DNA of 64,000 nt from Helicoverpa zea (GCF_022581195.2 NC_061456.1:13828501-13892500), one strand, 5' to 3'; numbered from the stretch's first letter, positions 38,901 through 52,640 are shown. The notes: generated by a model not told the origin, from the sequence alone. Numbers and translations are program-made.

Positions 38901-39147
38901 TCAAAGGCATCCTTCCACAGCCCGCAGACTAGATACGTTACCTTTAACATCCCAGAGCTCGAGCTGTAGTTTATAGTGTACACGAGGCTCACCTTTACCT
39001 AATTGCACTAGCTTGTCAGATAAGTCGTTACTGAAACCTAACCGTACTGAAAATACTGCATATTTTTGGGGAAAGTCAGACATTTCATTGATCATTAAGA
39101 GCTCTTCCAACTGATTAGCATTCATATCAAGAAGTTCATAAGGAGTA
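38901..39147 (-). CDS. Possible second exon of a small unidentified gene
   Basis: After an acceptor-like TTAAG, a frame begins one base into a codon and stays open for about 81 codons to a TGA at 38901-38903. Its composition is protein-like: acidic and leucine-rich near the start (QLEELLMINEM), then YAVFSVRLGF, and a hydrophobic LQLELWDVKG near the end. An alternative donor (AAAG|GTAACG at 38941) would truncate it at KG and lead to a further exon. Joined to the preceding segment with a 106-base intron (donor GTAATA at 39253) the frame is continuous and gives about 132 residues. I do not recognise the family. Retention as a decayed gene fragment is also possible. Confidence 0.3.
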
Positions 39148-39253
39148 CTTAATATTAATTACAAGTCCTTCGCTGCACGGGGGTGGGCAGAGCCGGGTGA
39201 TTCGATTAGTTTGTCATGTGCAGCGCGGTGCTAGACACACATAATCGTATTAC

Positions 39254-39405
39254 TTACGCTTTGCTCCTGTTACTGGTGCACAACCATTGTAAATACAAAT
39301 CATTTGCGTGTCTTTAACTGAAGGGTATTCATTCAATATTATTTTTAGCGGTTTTAACAATCCTTCTAATGATCTTACGGTGTCTAAAATTGTTTTATCT
39401 GGCAT
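39254..39405 (-). CDS. Possible first exon of a small unidentified gene
   Basis: An ATG at 39405-39403, preceded by AAAG (a reasonable insect start context), opens a frame of about 50 codons rich in leucine and lysine, with words LEGLLKPLKIILNEY and CIYNGCAPVTGAK. The frame then meets a strong GTAAGT donor at 39257-39252 (phase 1) and an overlapping weaker GTAATA at 39253. The strong donor joined to the good acceptor CCCCCGTGCAG gives a stop four codons later, while the weaker donor keeps the frame open into the next segment. Read without splicing it stops after 51 codons. No domain recognised; the gene call rests on composition and splice-like signals only. Confidence 0.35.
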
Positions 39406-39934
39406 CTTTAAAATGTTTATTCAAATGTCAGCTCAGCCAGTGATTCTATAGCAGTGTGATTGTGATGCAGTTAAACTAATTAAATTATTTATGTGAAAGC
39501 ATGAACTTGTAAATTATGAGCAGCTTGACTAATAGCATCATCTTCCAGTCAATAAAACCCAGCCGACCACAATCAGAGAAACACTACTCATGAGTGCACG
39601 TTACACTGCACATTACAACTTGCAATAAATATTCACTACTACATGATATTGAACATTACTAAGGGCTACCCGGGCATTGTGTGCAGTGGCCGGGCAAAGC
39701 GCAGTGATCAATCAGCCGGCAACGATGTGCTGTTGGACAAATGACGCGTTTTGTTCCACACAATCATGTTTGTGGTCTGACTCGGTAATGACGTCTAATG
39801 TGACGATTGTCTATTGTTAATTTCAGCGAAGTGATTGAGAGCCGTGTGGGGTTTAAATACAATCTGCTAACCAATTTACCCCAGCACACGTTGTTAGGGT
39901 GTTTTGTATTAATCTATTGGTTTCCGCAGTCAAT

Positions 39935-40095
39935 GCATGTTATAAGTTATCTCACTGTTGAGTAATTTTTTCATCGATTCACACAAGCATCCAGGCTGAG
40001 AAAAAATATCTATTGAACGGGTGAATATGGGAATCGAACCATGCATGAGTGGGCCCGTAGCAGACTTGCACCTAAATACACCGTATGTTGTGGCT
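39935..40095 (-). mobile_element. Possible tRNA-derived SINE remnant
   Basis: On the minus strand GGTTCGATTCC (40040-40030) matches the RNA polymerase III B-box. It is followed by CATATTCACCC and a T-run plus CTCAGCCTGGATGCTTGTGT, a layout I associate with lepidopteran tRNA-derived SINEs. The A-box region upstream (around 40060-40085) is weak. Limits are approximate, and a chance B-box is a real alternative. Confidence 0.3.
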
Positions 40096-41329
40096 ATCGA
40101 CACATACGTACCTTCAACTGTTGGCATTAGCAATGTGCGAACGCATGAAGTGTAATGAAATTATAATCAGACAGTTAATTAGTGCTGCATCGTGTTTGTA
40201 CAAGTGTGAGCTGCTAGGAGACTGCGGCTACTTGTGCACTCAGCTAATTACACTCTGACTGAATTCAGAGACACTTGTATTATTTTCCTAGGTTACTTTT
40301 TACAGGTTAACCTTATGTTGTGCCAAAATAAAAGTTAAATAAAGTTTCCTAAATCATCAGGTCCCACGACCGCACTGCACCAACAGGAATCATAACACCA
40401 ACAACTCATATGACAAGAACAAAATGAATCGTAGCAAAGTTACTAGTTCGATGGCGCGGCGCCGCTCGTCCGTCAGTGCGATACCATCGCCTGTCAATAA
40501 CATCGGCCTCCCGTTTAATATCACTTTTATTAAACTACAACAATTTCGGTTTTGTAAAACTACCCACACAGCCGCGGACCTTGGGTCGCTAGAATCGCGA
40601 AAGCAAACCGAAACTGAACGAAATAACCGCACCTACTCCACTTGCAAATTCCAACCCACATGTGCGCAAATTAAGTTCATTTCACTTTGGCAAACGTTTC
40701 ACATACGACCGTAATATACATGTTTTATATTTTGGAGTATGGTAACATCTGCCTTTATTTACGTTTTGGCTGGAAACAGCAGCACAATAGGTGCGGCGAA
40801 TCGGACGAGACGCCACAATAGCCGGCCGCGAGGGGGCGCCACACACACCGCACGCTTTTTATGGACAAATAGCAAAATGACCTTCTGCTTGTAGTAAGAG
40901 TTGCCATTTCTGTGTCGCAGTGAGTGCCGCTGGCCCGCGCTCATGTGCACGTCTATACTGAAACTGAAAACACTGGCGACCTCATTAGAGCCTAGTCGTG
41001 CCTGCGACGAAGAAAAAACATTGAATTGCAAATTGATTGAAAATATAGACCTACCTGAAATTAGAATTGCCTAAACGACGCACTTAATTGCTTGTTCTAT
41101 GTAAAGGTACCAGCTTATTACTTAAATGATGATCAGCTACGAGGAATGTGTTATTCCGCTAGGATTATAACCGGCACCCGAACTTTTATTCAGTTGTGGC
41201 AGCGCCTTACGCGGCTGTTGCTCGGGAAGAAGCCATAGCGATACAAAGTGGAAGTGTGAGCGTCATGTCGCCACCCCAAACATGACATAATGGAACAATT
41301 AAAATGCACGTGCTCACCGCAGTTACGAG

Positions 41330-43090
41330 TTAACCGCACTCGAGGAGTCAAGCCCGCGAGCGCGACATATGGCGACCGCGACGCCCTCCGCGCGACAAAT
41401 CACCACTGAAGAGATTGCCATCAATGCGAGAAGTACAAACTATCCGCTCCATTAAGAACAAATGGCGTTATTTAGCGGCTCCGGCATGCGGCCTCCGCCG
41501 GCCGACACCTCGGCTGACTTACGGCCGCGCGCTAATCGAAGATCATTATCTTTCGCGATTCAATCAGAAACATGATTAAAAACGATTTAGTGCATCATAT
41601 CTCATCCGATACGTTCACTTTCGCGCCGCTCTTTTATTCAGAAGTTTCCTAATATTTGTGTGTCAATCGTATTCCAAAATAGTAGTCTCAACTACAAATT
41701 GCTAACAGTTGGACAGTTTATGTTTTGTGAGCCAATAACGCACGCATCAAGAGAAGCCAAACATTATTATCAGCTCGCCAGTTCGTTTCAAATGGATCTT
41801 CTCTAATAAACGACAAAAAAATTGGATCCGCCGTGATTCTATTCCACCTAGTCTTAATAAAAAGCCTCGCGTTTAGCCTGTCAAAGGAAACATAAATCAT
41901 TTAATTCAAACCTTTACAAAACGCGATGTCAAATAGATAATGAATAGCATCTTATAACTATGAGAACGATTGTTACAATGAGATTGGTCGATTGGTTGTA
42001 GATTATTGAAAACATAAATGGAACTAAATGAACACACCTCAAAAGAGGACTCGAGTTTTTTTAGTGTTAGAGTGTTTGTGGAAGATACAATCCGGCATTG
42101 TGTCGGCGGCGCGATAAGGGCAACAATCGCAGTAACCCTTCGGCGGCCGCCCCCGCGCACAAATGAATTAACATAATATGATATCTTAGCAGATGCGACA
42201 ACGGCGCGCCGCGGCTCCTAGACTTTTACTTTTCTGGCGTGGTTCAACTTTCACCTCGACAATAATGTGATTTACATGTTTTTGGTGTACGCCTGCGCAC
42301 ACGTGTCCGCGCGATCGTCGCGGATCGATCTTCCTGCGCGATTGTGTTGCGCGACAATGCGACACAAAGCGCGTGGGCGCAGCGCATTGTGGCGTCGCTA
42401 AATGCGCTCACGCACGCTCTCGAGGGCTCCTTTGTCCATTGTCTGCCCGCCTGAGGGTGGCACTGTGACACATTTATTTTAGGCCAGTTTTTTACAGCAC
42501 CCATTGTATTGGAAATTAGACATCGGCGCAGAGTTCACGAAACACGATATTATCTCAGCCCTGTGTGTCGCGCATCCTCCGACGATTTCTCCCGAAGCCA
42601 TTGTATCTCCAGTTACAACGGATATTCCTAAACGTTTATAACCTGCGCATCTCCAAACGAGAACACTCATGCCTTATTGAAATACATATAAAAAACTGGT
42701 TAGCTTTCCATTTCTATGAGAGTGAATCGAAAATTCGTTAGACGAAGCGGTTAGGGAGTAGGACTAGTCGATCTGATAATTGATCAAAGACGGACCGTTA
42801 GTGTGGTCGAGCGGGTACTCGCTATCAGCTGACTATACGCAGTCCTTTCATCCGGCGAGATGAATGACGAGCTCGCGATGAAAGGGTGGTCAGCGCTAGA
42901 GGCCGCGGGAAGTAGTCGCGCGGGTTCATAGTGCGCGGGACCGTTTCATCGATGCCCGGGAGACGCAGCATCCGGTTTTGTGCATTAATCTGGACAATGT
43001 GTCTCTATGTGATGTCCGTTTACTCTCAAACTAGTTTGTGTAACGTTTCCCTAGCCGCGGTCTAACGCGCCCTCCGCGCGGTGCATAGAA
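41330..43090. promoter_or_regulatory. CpG-rich candidate regulatory region
   Basis: Clusters of CG dinucleotides occur at about 41340-41400, 41490-41540, 42110-42220, 42290-42440 and 42890-43080, separated by AT-rich stretches containing homeodomain-like words (CATGATTAAAAAC, CAATCAG). The alternation of GC-rich and AT-rich blocks without coding potential is what an enhancer or promoter region of a developmental gene can look like. No transcript start or gene is visible, so this is inference. Confidence 0.25.
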
Positions 43091-44411
43091 TCGAATTCTT
43101 TTCATTACAAACATCTTCGCTATTGAAATGTCAAGTTTTACATGTAACGACATCCAAATCAACTATTTATTCTATAAAGTTTCCCACGAATTGTTATCTT
43201 TCAAGTATGTTGTGGCCACCTCGCCTACATTCCTCGCAGCTAGTTAGCAAACTGGCTAACATGGGATATCTATCAGCAAATGATTGTCATCACCCTATCA
43301 GTAGATGCTATTGCTGAGATTGGTTATTCCTCTAATATTTATTTTATAATGTGCGATAAATTATACTTTCTATTATTTGGTTCTAATATTTCACATTATC
43401 GTAAGTACGAGATCGATTTCTCGCGCTCACATTAGTATGTTTTTAAGTTAAAGCATTCGAATGTAAACTAGGAGGCACGCCATAAACTAAATAATTTACA
43501 TAAAACCACTAACGGATCTCACGAGAACCGGTCGCGACCATATTAATGTTTGTGATATATTAGAAAATCGGCAACAACGCGCACCAAACGGACACTCGTG
43601 TTGCTTTTTGTAGTCGTTCTTTTTTATTCTAATTTATTTTCCCATTAAGTAGAGTATTCTTCCGAGAGTGTCCACGATGTACGCATTAGCATATGCCGGC
43701 AGGGAGCGTTACTACTGTATCCCCGCAAACATTCAGGACTATTCACTCGCACAATCATTTACATGCCAACAATTATAATAGTTGATGTTCCGCAGGTATC
43801 AGTGACACCAACATTCGAGGTATTCATCACACAGATCAAGCCGTCATTCACCTTATATTAAAAATACTATTGCAGTGAAGAGAGTGAAAAGAGCGCAATC
43901 ACTCAATTTGTAGCAGGTTGGCTACTTAGACTATAGGAAAGACATAAATTAGTATGGGTATAAATATTTCCATATCGTGTTATTATAACGGGGTAATAAA
44001 ATGTGGTACAGAGTTGAAAACAAGCGCAGTATATCGCATTACTATTGTGTAGTACAATACTAGTTGTGTTGCGCATTATCTGCGCGGGAGCATTCCCAGG
44101 ATTCCGTTAGCGGTTCACATGGCGACGCATCCCTTTCGCGCGAGTCAAGTGATGAGCCCCACAATGGACCAGCTGCCGACCCCTGGCGACCAGGTGACAC
44201 CACGCCCAACCTGTCGAACAAAAAACAACCTTAACACTCTTTTCCTTACTGTTTATTATTGCACTATCGAAAAATGGAATTGAAGATACTCAGGATGATG
44301 TCGAAAAGGTTTAATCTGAACTTAATGCAGTTGCACTAAAGTTCATTTTAGGTTAAAGGTAAATCCATGTGGAGATGATTGCAATAGATAACAAAGCGCT
44401 CGGTGATCTGT

Positions 44412-44648
44412 AACTATAGTTCGGCCATTCAGAGAATGCGTTCCTGACACGTCGCGATTGAACTGACGACGTAACTTTGCAATGGCGTTGCAGTTACGAT
44501 AAAAATATTTTTGCTGGTTGTTTACCGTTTTAACAATTGAGGAGCATTAAAACAACATTATTATATCAATAATCAATGAATGTAGTTACGTCGTCAGTTC
44601 AATCGCGACGTGTCAGGAACGCATTCTCTGAATGGCCGAACTATAGTT
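44412..44648. mobile_element. MITE with perfect 65-bp terminal inverted repeats
   Basis: Bases 44412-44476 and 44584-44648 are exact reverse complements over all 65 positions; outside them the flanks no longer match (T versus C). The 107-base centre is AT-rich and codes for nothing. The arms start AACTATAGTTCGGCCATTCA, and the outermost 10 bases are themselves a palindrome (AACTATAGTT). The true ends could therefore lie inside them, with a palindromic target duplication such as TA. It is a non-autonomous DNA transposon; the superfamily is not fixed. An RNA across it would fold into a 65-bp perfect duplex, a likely small-RNA source. Confidence 0.85.
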
Positions 44649-47600
44649 CGACAAATAAAAATAATTACGTAAGATCCCGTGGACTTGTATGATCTTAAGA
44701 AAGAAAGAAGTTTTAAAATCGAAGGAACTAATGAAATGATCATTCTATTATTTGCAAAATTGATATTGACCTCTATGTAGGTATATGACAATGGCAGGTC
44801 AGAAGAAATCCTTTCGTTCGGGGACAATTGCGAAAATGTTAATTTATGCAAAGGGGAAGTTGTAGCAAAAAATACAAATAAAGCTTATGCACCTGAGCGT
44901 CGCATGCGCCGGCGCCGCAATAGAAGAGCGGGATCTCGTCACTCTTACAAATTAATTATGCAAACGTTAGGAGCCGGCACGCGCGCTCAGGGACACTCAG
45001 GATGTGCTGTGACTTGGTCTGCGAGAGTCAGCTCTACAGCTGCTAGTGACGGAGAAGGAAACCCAATTACAAAACGTGACTGGATTTTTCTCGAGGGAGA
45101 CAAATTGTGGTTGCAAAAACTTTCCTCGCCGATAATTACTGTTCATCGACACGTAAACACGAGCTTCCCTATTTGCAAGTGAATGGGGACTTCGATCGAG
45201 GATTTTACTAAAAAAATAATACACCTGAACAAAAGCTAATTATACTTTGATAAAAGCTGGGTCCACAATGGGTGGTGTCGGAACAATCGCGGCCTGGAGG
45301 GCGGTGCTGCCTAGTGTTAATTAGCGGATTTTCTCACCTTTCGACAATGATTATTTTTTGTAGTGACTGATGATTTTTGTATTTTTTTGTTGTAAGTATT
45401 TATGCTTTGCTTTGTCTTCCTGCGTTATTGTAACGACCGACGATTGTAACTTTTTTTAAACAGAAATATTTTATTGAAACCGCAATGCAAAAAAAGGTCA
45501 CATTAAAAATCCTGGTTTTTGTTAGTTGTGACTTGGTTTTATGATGATTTTGTCAGTACCTACTGTGTGAGAAATGTTCAAAAGTTACTTGATTCTCAAG
45601 TGGAACTGAAGGCAATTGTTGGTTATTATGAAAACAGTAGCAAGAAGTGGAGCATGTGCTAGCTGAAGGTGAAGGATCGTGTAGTGGACAATCGCGTCGG
45701 TGGCGCAAGCGCTCGCGGCCTCCACCTCTGCGCGCTATTGTTGCGCACTGCCTGGACTGTACTGACTGCACCACGCCACACTATGACTGCCATCCTGCAT
45801 GGTATATACGGATAGTGTTGTGAAGACTTGAAACTGAAACTGACTTGAACTTGAAAATGAGAATTTTAATCTTGAAAACAACTTTCTTCTTTAATTTGGA
45901 TTTAGGTAAGTAGAATTGTCGGTGAATCCAAAATGTTTAGTTATTATTGAAGTCATCTCTCATATCATAGTATCTACCATAGCTTCTAATCAGATGTATG
46001 TATGAATGAAAAGTATAGAGTGAAGAAGTTGGTGTTTTTTTCAACAATAAATAGGTATCCGTTTATATTTATTTTCAAACCTCTTTTCTTTGTTTGAATT
46101 GACACGTTTAGTACGTAGGTACTGTTTTTCGTGATACATATTCATCATTAAACGGTCGGTACTGAGCGGTCACTTCGTCATTCAATAAGTCTATGTATAA
46201 GTGAATGCTTTTGTTAGCAATTTTTTGTATTTCTCGTACTTTTTAGGTACAATAGTGACGCAGTACGTCTCCGGCCTGCAGACTACTTTGAACCCTGGTG
46301 AATGATATAGAAGATAATACTCTGAAGGCAAGTGTACTAAGAATTTGTTAAAGCTCAGTGGACAATCTCGAGCCAGACAGGTCAAAGGGTAACTTGAAAT
46401 ACGTACCTAGGTATGTACCTAAAAAATATATTGTGTAATCACGATGAAAATACTTATCACGCTTTTGCTTATTTTTTACAATAATTTCGCGCGTAATTTT
46501 TTGCTTTTTAAAGGAATATTTTGAACACAATGGTGGTGTATGTGTGTTGTGTCGGCCGGCACGGGTGACATCGTCACCTCTGCCCTGCGACCCGCTTTGT
46601 GTACTACGAGCTACGGGGAACAACGTGCAAAAAATATTCTCTATATGTTTATAAACCACTCGCCGTACTTTTGCGGCAGACAAAACAGTAAGTAATCATG
46701 CTCCTCCACAAAACTCCTCCTCTGCTTATCTACATCTAAGGTATATTTGCATCATTAGCTATCTCAAAAAAAAGGTTTACAAGCATGACAACTATGTATG
46801 TTGGAATAGTCATTCAGACTAATATAGATTCGACATTTAAAGTGACTTCCGCATTCATTATAATATAAATAAACAAATAAATTATTGCTTTGACTTTTAT
46901 TATTAAGAACTTTACTACTGATTCAGAGATTGCATAATGTAGGTATTAAGTCTAAAACAAGATTGTTTTGTACACAATTAGTCCCTTTTGACCCGAATGC
47001 ACCACAATAATAAATTAAACACCTAACATTGAGTGATTTCAGACATGGTCACACTGACGAGCAGATTAGAATAATTCGATTTATAAGTAGGTACTTAGGT
47101 ACGCCACGCTGTTTTCATTAATTTTGTCCTGAAGGTGAATACGCATCTATCGACAGCCGCCCGTTACATCCAGCGCTTAACAAATAGTTTTTTGAAGACG
47201 TCCTCATTCGATTGGCATTATCGTGTCCCCAAACTAGTGACATGTCGACAATGGTGCGCCGGAGGTACACCCAACACAACTAAACAAAATTAAAACCGGA
47301 TTTCCAAAATCCCGTTTTGTCGCATCGGCAAGAAGCTCTGTTTTCGATTTCTATTCGGATTGTTTGTTTTTTGGATCCATTGTTGGGTCTGTCGGGGCTG
47401 CGACACGCGTACCCATTTTTGCAAAGTCTATTCCATTGTGTTAGCGAGAGGAATGACGTTTGACGGACACGAGCGGGTGACGCGGCCGCGCTGTGGGGTC
47501 AGCTATGTCAGCAGTCCGCACTGGCGTCGTTAGTGCCGCGACAAAAACCACGATATCATCTCGCTGCAGAGCTCACCTCTACCACATTTGGCCGAGCACC

Positions 47601-49769
47601 GCGGGCTACGCAACGGGATTCCTGATATCATATTGGGTCCCGTCATCATGCTCTAAATTACTTTTTGTGTAGTGTAAAAGGAACGAAACGTTTCGTCGGT
47701 CAACCATCGCTCGGAGCAACACTCGACCAATTTTTGTTTTAAGGGTCTCGCGTACCCCTTTTCTTACCTGCACCAGGCCTGCACCTCGGGATGTCTTTCG
47801 TATTCATTTTAGCTGCTGTTATTGTTTCTTTATTTATATTGCGTCATTCAGTTCAAGCTTTAGAGGTTGTAGTAGCAGTATATTCAAAATACATAAAGAC
47901 CAAATTAAAAATGCATTACAAAGAGACTTTGCAGACATTGAGTTTCATTCATGGCCTGGGATCGATGAAAAAACAGACAGTTTTTTATTTTCATTAAAAC
48001 TTTGTTTATATGTTTGTCAATTATCAGGACTCCTACACGCTGTGTTGTAATGTTCCTCCTATGGTGACAAACTGACCATAAATGTCCACATTTGGACAGC
48101 GGACTGTCTCTGAGTGCTCTTGGTTTCCTGTAAGATTAGTTCAATAGTTGAAAGAAAATATAATGTTGTCAGCAATAGTGCGGCGTAGTTCCGTTAGACA
48201 GGCGACGGTTATCAAACGGCAACTCGGTCCGGTTCGCAAGAAGCGCTCGCTCCCGCGCGTCCGGCGCGCCAATTATGCTGCGCGCACGCGCCTCCAAAAA
48301 AACCACCCGCCGACCATCTCAACCATTTTTTAAAAGGCCCAACTTAAATAATAATGCAGTAACACGCGAGAGTATTCGCAAAATGCGATCCGCGAATTTC
48401 GTTTCCAAATTCCACTGAGTCCGGGGTTGGACGTCGTTTTTTGTCGCTACTATTGTCTGTTTATCTTTAGATTTGTGTTCTGCTGTTCTTGCAGCTTTGT
48501 CGGTGTGGCTCCAGCGACGTTTTCAGATTTCCGTTCGCTCGGTTTCCTCTTATTGCTGTTGAGATTTATTTATTTTTGAAACTGGTTGGTTAATTGGTTC
48601 CTGTCCTATATCGTCCTCGGCGCTGTCAAAGTTCCCCGCGTCCGCTCCACTCACCGTAAAGGAATGCAAAATCAACTGTCTGCAGGCCGTCGTCCCGAGC
48701 GGCCTTTTAATAATGCACACGTATAGCTATAATGAAGTGCCCAAAGTTTTTTGTGCCGGAGCGCGATTAGTCCCTCCCGGCGATCTGAGGTCGCGTACAC
48801 CGGCCCTATCATTACTAAAAACGATCCTAATAATATAATAGTCCTGTCACATCCCTTCGAGGGATCCACTTTTTAAAGGACAATTTTCGTAATAAGCGAC
48901 GAAATTTTAAATTTTAAATGTTTACAAAATGTTATAGTTTAAACTGTCTCTTTAATGGTATTTGTTCCTCGATCGTTTGGAGATTAATGTGAAATCGTTT
49001 ATGTGGGTCAAGATAATTACGTACGTTTCCGTCTATCTCGACTATACGATTTCTATAAAACTCATCGTTGTAAATTTTGTCAAACTCAAATAATATGATA
49101 CCTATTCGATTCCAAGAAGTGCAATAGAAGTGAATCGTTTCACACGGCGGACGCCACCTGGACTTCAACAAATCGTCAACAGTTTTATTATCCACAATCC
49201 TGAGATGGATTCGACAGATTGCCTGCACTTAAACGTTTATTTATTGCGCTGGAGTTAAATTATGAGTTTATAGATTCAGTAGCGAATACAAGGCTGTAAA
49301 TCATGGCTGGTATCTAGCATTAGGTATTGATAGCGAGCGCGGGTATACCTGTGCGTGGAGGAGTGTTGCGCAGGGTGTCGGCACGGCGGGGCTCGCGGCC
49401 GCCAAATGCCACATTTATATTGTTCATTACGGGGCCCGGAGGTGAGAGATGTTGGCGCTGTCGCCGCGCCGGGGGGTCGCTGCAGGGCTGACCCCACCAC
49501 TAGCTCGCTCCAGACACGCACTCTGCGGAAAATCAAACGTCTTATTGCAACACTTTTCACTCACAAAGTGAAAATATATTGGGGCTAAATTTTAAACTGA
49601 GAAGGGCAGGAGAACGGGGTTTAATCTTTGAAGTTTTGAAATCTATACAAGTTTCCGAAAATTAGAATGAACAAATAGACTTAGCAAAATTCGTATTGAT
49701 TGCTGATTGTGTAAAATGAGTTAAGCAAAGAAATGCAGAGCATTACCAGCTTTGGTTAGGCAGCCCTGG

Positions 49770-49940
49770 TGGTGCGTGCCACCGGGGGTCCGGAGCGCGC
49801 ACGTCCGAGCGCGTTGATTTGTGCGCGGACTCCCGCCGACAGTATTTGTACAGGGCACGCGTGGGATGCACCGCGCCGCGCCGCCCCGCGCCGCCCGCGA
49901 CACGCGACGTCGCGCGACATGACGCGACACCGACATGCAA
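49770..49940. other. CpG-rich patch
   Basis: One of the densest CG stretches in the window, with runs such as GCGCCGCGCC and GACGTCGCGCGACATGACGC. Open frames exist in several phases on both strands, which is expected from composition and does not indicate a gene. Confidence 0.45.
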
Positions 49941-52509
49941 GCCGCAGTCATCTCCGATTTGTTACTACACCGTTAACTTCATATTTCTGTACTTCAGGAC
50001 TAGGAAGATCAATTTATATCGTATCAGATTTGGCTTGACTTGATTATAACTGTAACTTAACCTTCGTCCTCACCATCTCTAGTCACATAATAAATAAGCC
50101 GAAGTCTTGCACATCGAACTATTAAGAATATGGTCATTATGCCAATATTGGTTTACGTATTTTATGTTTGCGTAAACAAATGAGGGACTTTAGAAAAGGA
50201 TGTGACGTCAGCAAGCAATACCCTAACGCACAGTGAGACTTCTAACCAGTAGTTAAACAGACATGTTTATGCGAAAGTTAGAAGTTACTTTCGATGCCAT
50301 AAGGTGTTTAATTAATGACTTAACATCAGCGACAGACAATGATCGGTAGGAATCTTAATGCGGGCGCGCGGTACGTGAGTGAAAACATGGCTGCGATCTC
50401 ACCAGCCTGAGTTTCATTTCGTATCTTTGTCGACGTATTTTCCAATCTAAACGAGCCGAAATTAGAAGGCTAAGACAACTTTGAAACCGGTCAACATAAA
50501 ATTGGAAACCAACTGTAGTCTCCGAGTTGCGCAAGAGTCGATCGACCAGTTTGGCGCGGGCTCACAGCGCGTGGGATCTATGGGTCTGCGCGACGCGGCC
50601 GCGGCACGAAACGTCGCGCGCGCGCACCACGCACCTGCACTTACGACGTTTGTCGACAACACCCAAATTATTTAGTCTGCCACTTTATTGCCGCGGATTA
50701 AGAATCTCGTTGACATAAATTATTATGTGTATAGCACTTAAAATATGGCCACAAACTGAAACATTAACCGCAGCACGAATATGCGCGTGAGTTACGGCGA
50801 CGCTGCGATCTAACTGCACTCAGTTTACCAACATTTATTTTGTTAACATACAACCGCTTGTATACTTTAAATATTGTTTCCACGTTTGAGTTCTGTTAGA
50901 ATGATACCCACCGTTAATATCGACATAGGTACTATCTATTTGTATCAGGTTCGATTTCCAGGTCAAGCGAAACATGTTTCAGATTGTGCAAACAGCTGTG
51001 GCGTCCTTGATCACCGACATGTTGTCGGCTTAGACGTGATTACGCCAACGTCTTCTTTATAATTTCGTCAATTCGAAGCACTAGACGCGCGAGATGTTGC
51101 CTCTTAACAGCCAGTTGGTGTTACGTTGCGTGTATCAGAGGCACAAAGTGTGCCGCAGATATGAAACAGCTCAGTGCTTGAAGGAGCAGTTATCTGGCGT
51201 TAATTTGCCTGCACTAATGTAGGCATCGGCGCGGTATCAGCCGATAGCTTCATCAGGCTGTCCGGCTGTCGCCTGTCCGCCGCTGACGCACCGCGTTATG
51301 TGACTTTTATCAATCACGAATCGCTCGCCGCTAAAGCATCACATTTCTAAAGCCAATTAAGGACTCCGATATCAAAACGAGTTTAAGTAAAATTTTATTT
51401 CGTAACACAGTCGGCGAGCTGCGATTCCGCACCGAATTATCGTACATTTAGAGTTTTATCAGTTGCCTTATAGTATAAAGAGCTTCATTTGGAATCATAA
51501 TCTTGTAGCTGGCATAACTGTCAACTATATCAGGATTACCAGTCACACGTTTTTTCATAACGAGCCTTTGCTGAACGAATAGACAACTATTACCAATTCG
51601 GGCTAATCATTAAAATATCTCGTAAATCGTATTTAAGGTCATTATAGTTAATTTATCTGCAATAAGATATTGTTTTATGCAAATCTCTAAGAGGACTGGT
51701 GCGGGAATGGCACGCCCGAATTTATCGTTTGTTAATCGTTTGAGAGGAATCTTCTTCGAGGACATAAAGTGTTTGGTGTACCTGGCCAGCTAATAAGTGT
51801 TCCGGAGAGCGGCGTGACCACAATTACGGTTTTATATCGAAGCATGAAAGGGTGTCCGTCGCTCCGCCATATTGATGGCGTATATTTATCATAGACAATT
51901 TAGGAACACCTGCTGTTAGTTCGGATGAGCGGTATATGTCAAATTAATACGACTCCTCGGCGAGGGTTTATAGTTTGTTGGCTTTTGACACGGCTAATGT
52001 TTTATTTGTTCTGCCCGGGACCGATTGATGGTCCTCGAATAGATTCCTGAGCGCTCGCTTTTTGTTTTCGGGCGTATTTTTATCTTTTTATGGCCGAGAG
52101 AAGGTAATCGATTTCTATTGTTTGCAAATTGTTGCTTTAAAAAAACTCTTTTGTGCCTTTATCTTAACATTTTTTGTGATAATTTTTAACCTTTCTTTCA
52201 TGTTAATGATGCGACACTAAAAATATCATAAGCGAAGCGATAATATCTACTATAGTTTCCGGTTGGATCCTCTTCACGCGTTCTTTGTTGTTCGGCACCG
52301 CCTTTTAGCTGTTATGGCAACTTTACGATGTCATATAGACGTAGACCGGTGACCGTGCCTATCAAGTAACTTAAAAACTAAACTTTACTTTCTACCAGTG
52401 AGCACGACTGCGTCTGTCACATTTTCCACTAGTGTGAGAGCTTTGTGGTCGACTTCATCGACGGCGTCGCTTCCTCGTCGTCGTCATTGGTGGGTTAAAA
52501 ATAGCTGGT

Positions 52510-52640
52510 AGCGTGCGGTCTTGCCTCCTCTCCTCCCCCCCTCCCGGTCCGCCTGGCTGAGCGCCGCCCCCCACCGCTGCACTCCACCCGCTGCGCGTGC
52601 GCATCCTGCCGCACGTCGTTCACCACCACTGGCATCGCCA
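52510..52640. other. Pyrimidine-rich then CpG-rich patch
   Basis: A C/T tract with a run of C (about 52521-52545) leads into GC-rich sequence rich in CACC and CGC words. It could be a promoter-proximal sequence, but no gene follows that I can recognise. Confidence 0.35.

Larger units (their letters stand above)
39406..44411. other. Noncoding region with CpG-rich core
   Basis: No protein recognised. A tRNA-like B-box on the minus strand lies at 40030-40040 (see the SINE-like entry). From about 41330 to 43090 CpG dinucleotides are repeatedly dense. Short open frames on both strands in that part reflect the base composition. Confidence 0.45.

Noticed and set aside
48932..49228. 98-codon minus-strand frame with a protein-like C-terminal half
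   Set aside because: No family recognised, no supporting exon structure nearby; kept only as a remark.
49721..50043. Arginine/proline-rich frames on both strands
   Set aside because: Low-complexity translation products of the CpG-rich patch.
50946..50957. GGTTCGATTTCC resembling a polymerase III B-box
   Set aside because: No A-box at the required distance upstream and no SINE-like tail.
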